Position numbers and translations under genes: made by a program | DNA from: Clusia tigrina | Taxonomy: Eukaryota; Arthropoda; Insecta; Diptera; Clusiidae | Length of the DNA stretch: 64,000 nucleotides | Direction: 5' to 3' | Assembly (NCBI GenBank): GCA_920105625.2 | Contig: OV050031.1 | Coordinates: 128,658,275-128,722,274, forward strand | Part shown: in pieces, positions 56,414-64,000 of the stretch | Numbering within the stretch: position 1 is the first letter of the stretch | How the letters are laid out: each line of letters starts with the position of its first letter | Notes under the pieces: model-generated | What the model was told of the DNA's origin: nothing | Seen by the model: the letters and a program-made list of their open reading frames with translations, nothing else | Databases searched by the model: none

Positions 56414-57394
56414 CTAGGTGCTGTAGAGCGATCTCGGTGCCGGCTGGGCTGCGGATATCAGCGCGACACCTCTGAAGTGGGGCGTTATCTTACACAGCAG
56501 CTCCTGATTCTCCCACGTTAGTGCCACGAGCTCTGCCACTGACTTGCGCAGCGCGGCAAGCTCTGCGTGCATGGAGTTATCCGTCGAATCTTCCGACGAT
56601 CTGTTCGCGAATGGAGAGCGGTATCTCGGAGACGAGATTGGAGGTGACGTAGCTGCCACTGTAGGTCTATTGTCGACCAGCTCGTCAGCTGCCTCTGCGA
56701 GCTCCTCCAGGCTGGTACCCTTCAGAATTTTGAGAAGCCGTCGCGTTGACGGCGGCATCAAATCGAGCCACTTCACTCGGATGACGTCATCCGTGGCCCT
56801 GTCACCTGCCAAGGAGCGCATCTGTCGCAGGAGTTGAGACGGCTTCCTGTCACCCAGCTCGAGTTGGGTGAGTAGCTTGTGGAGCTGTCGATCCGCCGAG
56901 TCGGTGAGGCGATTTAGTATGGCTGCCTTCAGCGCCTCATACTTCCCCACGGGCGGCACTGTGCGGAGTACATCCGCAACCTCGGAAATAATCTCCGGGT
57001 CGAGCGCCGCAACTACTAAATTGTAACGGCTGTTGTCGTTGCGCACATGGTGGACCTGGAACGCGGCCTCGATCTGATAAAACCACAGATCGGGGTTACT
57101 CCTCCAGAAAGGTGGGAGCCGTCAGCTGTTCACCTACTCGATCGCGGGCGGGGACCAAAAGGAGGCGTGTCCCCCAGCTTCCCCTGCACGGTGTGGCGGC
57201 GGGTGTGTCGGTAGCAGCAATGCCGTTGGCGTAGCCAGCTGTACGTGCGTATGCACGTGCGGTGGTTGAAGCTGCTGATGCGGAGCGTGCGTTGCTTGTG
57301 TCGGCGGCTGCGCCGGTGGTGCCGGTGGCTGCTCCGGTGGTGCTGGCGACGCCGGTCCTGAGGAAGTTGGCGAGTGGAGCAACATGTGCGTCAT
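56414..57394 (-). pseudogene. Gyp-E Gag
   Basis: Minus strand. A Pro/His-rich N-terminus (57394-57134, PPAPPAQPPTQATHAPH) leads into FYQIEAAF-like and RYNLVVAALDPEIISEVAD, then KYEALKAAILNRLTDS, LLTQLELGDRKPSQLL and LLKILKGTSLEELAEAAD. This is the capsid pattern of CsRn1/Kabuki-type elements. A frameshift near 57130 divides it. No zinc knuckle was seen. Confidence 0.82.
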
Positions 57395-57439
57395 GTGCTG
57401 GTTATATAATATACCCCTCTGGGTGGGGCGAATAGGTGT

Positions 57440-57457
57440 ATCACGTCGGGGTCACCA
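57440..57457 (-). promoter_or_regulatory. Gyp-E primer binding site, tRNA-Trp type
   Basis: On the minus strand TGGTGACCCCGACGTGAT, complementary to the 3' end of tRNA-Trp with CCA. It lies 3 bases inside the LTR edge. Confidence 0.85.
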
Positions 57458-57460
57458 ATT

Positions 57461-57933
57461 TGGCTGCTCGCGTGCTCAACGTAGCGTTGCCAATAAAAAA
57501 CAGTAATATTTGTTATATCGTATATATAATATATGATAAAATACGTTACTGCAAATTTATTTGTTATATCGTATATATAATATATGATAAAATACGTTTC
57601 TGCAAATTTATTTGTTGTATCGTATATAATATATGATAAAATACGTTTCTGCAAATATGTAGAGATTGTGTTAAGTCCAGTAATTAATATAACTTTTAAT
57701 TGCACAATACGCTCTCTAACACGTCACCACAGCTTCAGCACAGAGAAAGAAAAAGAGTTGAATGAAAAGCCGGAAACACGAAGTGTGTTGTTCAGCAGTC
57801 AACACAGGCTAGTTCCGCTTGCCCATAAACACACTGTGCGACAGCGACAGCGTGTTAATAGATGGCGCGCGGAACTAGTACCTGCTTGCGTTGGCGTACC
57901 CGACAACTGGGTGGGGGTAGTGGTGTCGCCACA
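57461..57933 (-). repeat. Gyp-E 5' LTR with internal 51-bp tandem repeats
   Basis: 473 bp, TGTGGCGACACC...GCAGCCA on the minus strand. It contains three head-to-tail units of about 51 bp (tttgtt(a/g)tatcgtatata start) at 57509-57657. Its outer 75 bp match the cut 3' LTR at 53843-53917. Confidence 0.85.
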
Positions 57934-58194
57934 TATATATTAGTATTTTTAGCTGAGGATTTTTGAAATTCTATTTTTTTTGCGTACTCTTCTTTAAATT
58001 CTTCTTTTGTATATATCTTAAATATTTCATCATTGTTTGCAATTGCTAATTCTTTAATACTTTCAGAATCCAGTCTAGTCTCGCTGATTTATCATTGATT
58101 CCTGCATGCTTAATATTTTCAACTATATTTTTATTCTGACCTAGAAGAGCTTCTTCAGAGTCGAATCTTGATTTCGCATATGTGCACAATATCA

Positions 58195-58270
<76 letters not shown>

Positions 58271-58684
58271 TTTTTCAAAGCTTTGATTTTTATTGTCGAC
58301 ATTAAGTTTTTATTTTTTAATATTCTTGACGTCATTTATTGATGTACATTCCCCTATTTGAAGGTGATCAGTCTTCTGAGATATGCAATTTCTTAATTTC
58401 TCATTTTCATTTTTATTTGCCTCTTTATTCTTTGTTTCTTTATTTATCATGTTTTTTAAAGCCTCTCTTCTTGTAATTATTAGTGTTCTTTTTGCCTTTT
58501 CATCTATTTCTGTCGGTATCATTTCGTTTAGTATTTTCGAGTCAATTTGTATTCTTGATAGTGCGTCCGCGTTTGTGTTCATTTCACCTTTCTTGTAAAC
58601 TATGTCGAAATCGTAATGGCTGAGGTCTAGTCTAATTATGGTCGTTTCAGATGAAGGATTTCTATGTGAAAATAGAGATATCAA
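57934..58684 (-). pseudogene. Gyp-D RNase H end and linker
   Basis: Minus strand: LISLFSHRNPSSETTII, LDLSHYDFDIVYKKGE and NTNADALSRI are the end of RNase H and the connection. A Lys/Glu/Asn-rich linker follows, interrupted by a TA run (58198-58265), and then FDSEEALLGQ-like and IKELAIANNDEIFK to the Gyp-E edge. The linker matches no domain that I know. The integrase is absent. Confidence 0.7.
58198..58265. repeat. (TA)n microsatellite inside Gyp-D
   Basis: About 65 bp of TA in what was polymerase-coding sequence. Confidence 0.95.
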
Positions 58685-58885
58685 TGGACGATGATCTGTT
58701 ATTAATATAAATTTTTGGCCATATACGAGGTTTGTTCAAAAAGTATCGCGAATTTTGTATTTTCGCGGGCTACGGGTGTTCGATTTTCGATCTTTTTGTG
58801 GCGTTATCTTGGTACTCACTTATGTTGACAATCTCGGCCATTTTGAATGTTCAGTCAGTTTTTGACAGCTATTGTGGGTGGACGT

Positions 58886-59389
58886 TGTTTCTATACCGAT
58901 TAGTTGGTTTACTAATCGGTTGCCGATTCCTTGGGTGCAATACCGAAGGATCGTGATGATGACTTCAAGTGCAATACTGAAGTCTGATATCTCTTTGGGT
59001 ACAGTACCGAAAGAGTGTTGTGGCTAATCAAGTATTATTCTTGAATTAACCTTGTGGTTGATAATTGGCGACAAAGAAAACACTGTTGACTGTTTGACTT
59101 CAAAAGTATATCTCAATTTTTATTTATAAATTGATTGAATTTATATTATAATTTTGATTACGCTAACAAAAAAAATATATTTGTGGTGTCTGCAATTATG
59201 TGCAAGGCACCAGCGTTTGTGCGTACGTAGGGCAAATTAATACTTTAGCCCGCACGTGTACGGAAATGCTGATGAGGCTTCACACGCTGTATATCCGTTC
59301 ATCGGGTGTACTGCTTATTCTGCGTTCACGAGCGGGCATTGGTGATGGGAATTGCTGATTGGAGTTTTGCGTTGGAGCAGGTACAAACA
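58886..59389 (-). mobile_element. Solo LTR in the left arm of Mar-F
   Basis: 504 bp with TGTTT...AAACA ends, flanked by GACGT on both sides (58881-58885 and 59390-59394). A 5-bp duplication suggests BEL/Pao or copia rather than gypsy. On the minus strand an aataaaaattgag polyadenylation-like site supports that orientation. No matching internal region is in the window. Confidence 0.82.
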
Positions 59390-59394
59390 GACGT

Positions 59395-59937
59395 GTTTTA
59401 GCTTGTCTTCGATTTTTGTTTATCTCCTCAATCGAGGCGTGGCGTCGTCCTTTCAGGGGCCTTTTCAGTTTCGGGAACAAGAAAAAGTCACAGGGGGCCA
59501 GGTCTGGGGAATACGGTGGCTGCGGCATTATTACAGTGTTGTTTTTGGCCAAAAATTCGCGCACACGTAATGATGTGTGAGTAGGGGCATTATCATGATG
59601 CAAAAGCCAATTTTTGTTCTTCCACAAGCCGGGCGGTTCTGGCGGATTGCGTCTCGCAAATTGCGCATTACTTGAAGATAATATTCCCTATTGACCATTC
59701 TACCCTGAGGCAAGAATTTATAATGCACCACGCCCCTGCAATCAAAGAAAACTGTCAGAAAAACGTTCACATTCGACCGAACTTGGCGTGCTTTTTTCGT
59801 TCTTGGCTCATGCGGCAGCTTCCATTGGGATGATTGAGCTACGTCGTAACCATAGATGCAACAGTCAACATTAGGGATACTTCCGCGCACTTTACGTCGT
59901 TTTTCACACAAAATTTGATACAAATTCTTTGATCCAT
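59395..59937 (-). pseudogene. Mar-F transposase, deleted
   Basis: Starts at ATG 59937 (MDQRI), but the DNA-binding half is deleted within about 30 codons. Core blocks: SQWKLPHEPRTKKARQVRS, VFFDCRGVVHYKFLPQG, NREYYLQVMRNLRDA, WLLHHDNAPTHTS and PYSPDLAPCDFFLFPKLK. The second and third catalytic D residues fit the DD34D mariner type. The C-terminus runs into the left inverted repeat. A frameshift near 59625 splits it. Confidence 0.88.
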
Positions 59938-60144
59938 TTTCGGAATAGACAAAAATCGAAGACAAGCTAAAACACGTCCACGCACAATAGTTGTCTAAAA
60001 CTGACTGAACTTTTAAAATGGCCGAGATTGTCAACATAAGTGAGGGTCATGAATACCAACATAACGCCACAAAAAGATCGAAAATGGAACATCCGTAGCC
60101 CGCGAAAATTCAAAATTCACGTTACGTTTTGACCAGACCTCGTA

Positions 60145-60677
60145 GACAGGGTGTGAAAAAGTTAATACCCTGATGTATTGCTAGTAGCTCTTTTTCTATT
60201 ACTGGCTTATTCAAATCATGTTTTTGTAGCGATTTGCTACCATATGAAATGGGTAAATCTTGTCCTATTTTCCTTGTGATAGTACGGCCGCTAGTGCATA
60301 ATTTGATGCGTCTGTAGTTAGTATGAAGGGTTTATCAAAATTTGGGTATTGCAGTAGTGGTTGGTTTTTTAAATTATTGTTTTAGAGTTTCAAAAGCTGT
60401 TTGGCATTTATATGTCTATAAAAATTTGTCTGATTTATTTAGTAAAGAGTTCAAACTTCTTGCAATATCTGCCGAATGCAACGAATCTTCTTCCTTCATC
60501 TGCGTTTTTCGGTTGTGGGTAATTTTTAACGGTCTCATATTTTGCTGGGTCAGTTTTAAATCCGTCTTGTGTAATCAAATGTCCTAAATATACAACTTCT
60601 GGACTTAGAAAGTTGCGTTTTGATGCGTTTAATTTTAAGTTATGTTTTTTTAGTCTGTCTAGTTCCTTGCTTAGATT
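60145..60677 (-). pseudogene. Gyp-D RNase H start
   Basis: Continuation of RNase H on the right of Mar-F. Minus-strand blocks include KPFILTTDASNYAL near 60330 and a KELLA block near 60200, in more than one frame. The stretch toward 60677 is the RT-RNase H tether, with stops. Confidence 0.65.
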
Positions 60678-61308
60678 TTAGTTATGGTGGCTTAAATTGC
60701 ATACATAGATGCTTATGTCATCTACATAAAGGAAAGGCTTCTGAATCAAGTCCTGAGAGTAGAGAGCTATTGTAAGCATTCTCTGAAAACTATTGGATGA
60801 AATTTTAAGTCCGAAAGGTAGTATTTTAAATTGGTAGTGCCCATTGGATGTGGAAAAGGCTGTTAATGGTCGAGATTGTTTGTCTAGTTCTATTTGATGG
60901 AATGAACTGGTCATGTCTAAGGTTGAAAAATATTTCGCTCTGCCTAACTTGTCTAGAATGTCTTCTAGTCGACTTAGCGGGAATTTGTCATTTACTATTT
61001 TATTGTTCAGTTTTCTAAAGTCCAGTACAAGTCTCATTTCATTTTGTCATTTGTGTTCTTTTTAGGAACCAAAAGGAGTGGAGCATTGTATGGGCTGACT
61101 GATGGTTCTCTTGTAGCATTTTCTGTACCTGTTCATTCACAATTTCTATGTGTGTGTGTGGCAGTCTGTAGTTTTTAATGTAAACGGATGTGTTGTCATG
61201 TGTCGTTATGTTTTGTATGTAAAAATTGTTTGTCGATAGTGGTTCGACTTCAAGGTGAAAAGCTTTTTGGTATTGTCTTAGGATGTTTATTAGTTGGGTT
61301 TTTGTCAT
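60678..61308 (-). pseudogene. Gyp-D reverse transcriptase
   Basis: Minus strand: RLVLDFRKLNNKIVNDKFP, YFSTLDMTSSFHQIEL, YQFKILPFGLKISSNSFQ and the catalytic box PFLYVDDISIY near 60720. A leading block at 61308-61039 (LINILRQYQKAFHLE) is the pol region before RT. A stop at about 61038 separates them. ISSNSFQ replaces the usual N(S/A)PATFQ. Confidence 0.85.
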
Positions 61309-61511
61309 TTCGTCTGTGTGTTAAAATTTAAAGTTTCAATTATTTTTTGTAGTCTGTTTTCGTTGTAGTTATGCTGCGTACTGTACTTTAGTATGTTCAT
61401 AGTTTTTTAATGAGTCAGTTTCAAATTGTATGCCGTCTAAAATGACCTCTTTGTTTGTTGTGTTTAGTATTTTTATGTGGGTTATAGAACTTTTGGGTCA
61501 TTTGGAATTCC

Positions 61512-62039
61512 TCAGAAATATGCCTTCTTTAGTTCTTTGTTTAGAATTATCTTATATTCGTTTATGTCCAGTTTTAAGGCTTGTATTATTTCTGTTCTTG
61601 CTGGTATTTTTATTTTTTGTGTATCAGGGATTATTGTTTGTGTGTTTACGTACGTGGAAATTGTAAACGTTTCATAGTATATTTTGCATGCGAATTTTGT
61701 GACAAAATCTGTACATAGAATTAAATCTGTTTCTATTGGGAATGTTTTGCTTACTAATTGGAAAGGGTGGTTACAATATTCTTCTCCTATTTCTAATTGT
61801 AGATCTATTTGACCTTCAGAATATACCTCTTCGTTTGGTATGCCTATTAGTCTACATTTGTCGTCGGGAAAGTATTTGTGGTTAACTAGTTTCTTACTTA
61901 TTTTGCACAGTGAGGTGTCTGCGCCTGTATCTATTAAGAAATTCATTGGTATGTTTCTGTATGTTAGTGTTATGTAGTTAGTGTTATTATCCGATACTTT
62001 AAATACTTTTAATTTTGGCTGTCCAGAATGGTTATGCAT
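61512..62039 (-). pseudogene. Gyp-D protease and pol linker
   Basis: Minus strand: MNFLIDTGADTSLCKI has the DTGAD active site of a retropepsin. FPIETDLILCTDFVTKF is the region that usually reads ILG-DF, with Gly replaced. The frame is open for 175 codons and ends at 61512. It overlaps no other ORF. Confidence 0.82.
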
Positions 62040-62076
62040 TCTGGGCCTAGTTCGTTTCCCTCGTTGCGTATCATAT

Positions 62077-63088
62077 TCACGCTACGGTTTCTGTTTGAGT
62101 TACAAGTGTTGTTGTTGTTGTTGTTGTTCTGCTGTCTGCCTGGTGAGTTGTAGCTGCTATTTCTGTAGTTGTTGTTTCTGTAATTGTGGTTGTAATTTGA
62201 ATTGTTGTAGTATTGTTTCTGTTATTGTAATTTGTATTGTTGTAGTTGTTGTTTCTGTTGTTTGCAACATGAGTGTTGTTGTAGTTGTTTCTGTTTGTAT
62301 TGTATGAGTTTTCGTAGCGCGTGCCGATATTATGTCTCGTGTTGCTCGTGTACTGTGGAGAAGGGTTGAAAGAATTATTTCTGCGTGGAGTGTTGGAATT
62401 GGATATTGCACTGAATGTATTTCGCTGTAAGGTGAATGCATTGTTGTGTCTTATTTGCATTAATTGCGATGTATTAGGCATTGATTAGCCCTCTAGCTCA
62501 AATGCCAATTCAGTTACTTCCGCTAGATCTTTTGGTCTCACAGCGAAAATTGTCGCTTTGTATCTTTCGTTCAATCCTCTCTTGAAAGTGTCCAGTGCTA
62601 ACTTATTGTTTCTTTTCATTATCACGTTCTTTTCTGCTTGTGTAGCTGTTTGCCCTAAGTCGTATATGATTAATCTGTTTAAGCTTTCTATTATTGTCAG
62701 TATCTTTTCTTTGTAAGAGTTAATTCCTGAATTTTTTTTTTGTAGATTGGATAATCTAGCCTGTGTCTTTGTACGTCTGTTGTAGTAGAGTGGTTAGTGT
62801 GCTTAAGTCCTCTGGTTTCGTATTACCTCCTATTGCAGTTCTTACGTGAGTTGTTAACTTGGCGTGGAAGATGTATTCTAACAAGTCTGTTTTTCCTGAT
62901 GTCTTGAGTGATTTGTTTATAAGCTCAGCGGTTACTATGAAACTATCAAAATCTCTGAAGTTGCCCGTAAAGGTGGGTAGAGATTTCGAAGCTGCTTCTA
63001 TACTAAATGATGCCATGTTTAATTCGATTTCTTCTGTGTTGTCTTCGTCAATATTCTGTTGTAGTTGTAGGAGGATATGTTGTATCAT
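62077..63088 (-). pseudogene. Gyp-D Gag
   Basis: Minus strand. The N-terminal part (63088-62756) has FTGNFRDFDSFIVTAEL and LEYIFHAKLTTHVRTAIGG, like capsid N-termini of gypsy Gag. A middle part decays across frames. The C-terminal part (62481-62077) is very Asn/Thr/Tyr-rich (NNYNNTNYNNRN) with no zinc knuckle. The low-complexity stretch reads as GTT/TTG repeats on the plus strand. Stops near 62756 and 62490 break it. Confidence 0.75.
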
Positions 63089-63148
63089 GGATTAAGTGTA
63101 GGTGTAACTTATGTTTATACCAACTACGTCTTTAGTTTGTTCTTTTGC

Positions 63149-63676
63149 TGTAAAAATAAAGAAGAAGAAGAGATCTAGCGAAGCGGGTTAGGCGCTAGAG
63201 TAAAGTTTGCAATCGGCAGAGTCACGCTAGGTTTAGTGCTGATCTTGACTAGACCTAGTCAAGAGCATAGAGAGTAAAATGGAAAGACTAATGCAATGTT
63301 GCAAGTTTAGAATTCAGATTACCTCTGATTAATTACCGGCTTGGTTTCCCTTTTTATATAATTTACTTTCTTTCTTTGCTATCTATTCTTATTCTATCTA
63401 ATTATAATAACTGTCTATCTTAGTCAAACCCATCACATTCCATATTTCGAATATAGAAGAAATTCGATATTCGACTATCGACGAATCGCGGCCAAGCACG
63501 TCCCAAATTATATTGTTTACATTTTTTAGTTACGGTTCAATTCTGCTGCGCCGGAATATGCTTAGATCGATACGTGCCGTAATGACGGCATACCTGCAGT
63601 GAATTCGGCATACGCGAACTGAGCTTACGCTTGTGTTTAAAGTAGTCGTCAGTGTACGCTGGTAAGATACTCTACA
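63149..63676 (-). repeat. Gyp-D 5' LTR
   Basis: 528 bp, TGTAGAGTATC...TTTTTACA on the minus strand, next to the gag leader. A primer binding site was not recognised in the 60 bases between the LTR and gag. Its other copy is the split LTR at 50983-53788. Confidence 0.85.
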
Positions 63677-63683
63677 ATAACAA

Positions 63684-64000
63684 TGGTTGGTTGGTTGGTT
63701 TCAGTGGCTGATCCAAGTCGGTCCTCACATGGATCACATTTATCGCTTTAGCGACGTTTTGATACCACAACCTCTCCTAACGCCGGAGGAAACGATGGAT
63801 TGTTCACTAAATCCAGTTTGTGGAGTTTAGGTATCTTAAAAGATCTTTCGGTTTTACACCCGAGAGACCGGATAAACTCGCTAGGAAATAGTTTCCTAGT
63901 GTTCTATTTCTTGCGGCCGCCAGAGCCGGGCATTCGCAAAGAAAATGGATTAAGGTTTCCTTCTCTTCTGAATTTCCACAACTTCTACAATGGGTATTGT
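63684..64000 (-). mobile_element. 3' end of a LOA/R1-type element (LOA-4), cut by the window edge
   Basis: The plus-strand start (tggttggttggttgg) is a CCAA-type tail on the minus strand. Next comes a 3' UTR, then, in broken frames, KLWKFRREGNLNPFSL and RMPGSGGRKK, which follow the Cys-rich end of LOA polymerases (C-GNSEE-like). Only about 300 bp are in view. Confidence 0.6.

Larger units (their letters stand above)
53843..57933 (-). mobile_element. CsRn1-like Ty3/gypsy element Gyp-E, lacking reverse transcriptase
   Basis: 5' LTR at 57461-57933, tRNA-Trp primer site, gag, protease, RNase H, integrase, and a 3' LTR cut down to about 75 bp (53843-53917). The RT domain is missing between protease and RNase H. 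The Gag type and tRNA-Trp primer site are those of the CsRn1 clade. A solo LTR of another family splits its integrase. Its left end is fused to Gyp-D close to that element's polypurine tract. Confidence 0.83.
58726..60142 (-). mobile_element. Mariner Mar-F with very long terminal inverted repeats
   Basis: Flanked by TA (58724-58725 and 60143-60144). Both ends start CGAGGT(T/C)TG and are inverted copies for about 190 bp once a solo LTR (58886-59389) is removed from the left arm. The arms diverge mildly with small indels. The transposase start ATG at 59937 lies at the inner edge of the right arm. A fragment of the same family opens the window (1-186). Confidence 0.9.
50983..63676 (-). mobile_element. 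Ty3/gypsy element Gyp-D with nested insertions
   Basis: Two LTR copies bracket the unit: a 5' LTR at 63149-63676 and a split 3' LTR at 50983-51462 plus 53742-53788. Minus-strand order: gag (63088-62077), protease, reverse transcriptase, RNase H (split by a mariner), linker, then only about 55 bp before the polypurine tract. The integrase is gone, lost where Gyp-E sits. The left terminus is diverged and no target duplication is clear. The subgroup may be mdg1/412-like. Confidence 0.75.

Noticed and set aside
61981..62307. Plus-strand Cys/Val-rich frame
   Set aside because: It is produced by TTG/GTT repeats opposite the Asn/Thr-rich end of Gyp-D Gag.
63684..63700. TGGT repeats as a telomere-like array
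   Set aside because: Four units only, directly followed by LOA-type 3' UTR and coding scraps. Best read as the element's tail.

Overview
This window reads as repeat-rich chromosomal DNA from an insect, most likely a higher fly (Diptera, Brachycera; a tephritid is plausible but not shown). The grounds are the families present: CR1, Jockey and LOA/R1-type non-LTR elements, several Ty3/gypsy groups including 17.6-like and CsRn1-like copies, BEL/Pao scraps, hAT and Tc1/mariner transposons. A 60-bp intron, high A+T and five long (TA)n runs fit the same picture. I found no intact single-copy host gene, rRNA or CRISPR. Almost every recognisable coding stretch belongs to a decayed mobile element.

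Layout. 1-188: end of a mariner with very long inverted repeats, running into (TA)n. 959-12249: a 5'-truncated LOA-like element (LOA-1, + strand, 13-bp target duplication). It is split at 2644 by a CR1-like element (CR1-1, - strand, 2645-8955), which is itself split by a hAT transposon (2686-4683, 8-bp duplication). 13533-14000: Jockey fragment. 14721-15351: a TA-flanked element with ~70-bp inverted repeats and a small cysteine-motif ORF. 16297-18200: a PIF/Harbinger-like exon-intron-exon fused in frame to a LOA/R1-type reverse transcriptase, followed by its RNase H and two perfect hairpins. 18491-24258: a gypsy element (Gyp-A, - strand) lacking its gag end. 24259-24540: BEL/Pao and 17.6-like fragments.

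25017-30422 is a full-length but degraded LOA-like element (LOA-2) with a 13-bp duplication. Its 3' end lies inside an 824-bp near-perfect palindrome centred on (TA)n (30253-31076). From 31077 to about 41985 lies a decayed 17.6-like element (Gyp-C, + strand). It carries three insertions: a nearly complete gypsy with a SAP-like motif in Gag (Gyp-B, 31666-37028), a solo LTR of the Gyp-A family (37415-37881), and a deleted mariner (40211-41131). 44150-46260: decayed Jockey. 47031-47288: BEL/Pao protease scrap.

From about 50983 to 63676 lies a gypsy element on the - strand (Gyp-D) bounded by two LTRs. Its 3' LTR is split by 2.3 kb of AT-rich DNA. A CsRn1-like element without reverse transcriptase (Gyp-E, 53843-57933) sits in its body and holds an AGT...ACT-type solo LTR (54330-54836). 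A long-TIR mariner (58726-60142) sits in its RNase H region and holds another solo LTR (58886-59389). The window closes inside the 3' end of one more LOA-like element (- strand).

Nothing here works as a pathway. The content is layered insertion and decay, three levels deep in places and on both strands, as expected of pericentromeric heterochromatin or a piRNA-cluster-like region. The strongest leads are the large palindrome, the twin hairpins in a related element, the Harbinger-RT chimera and the 631-bp inverted-repeat element.
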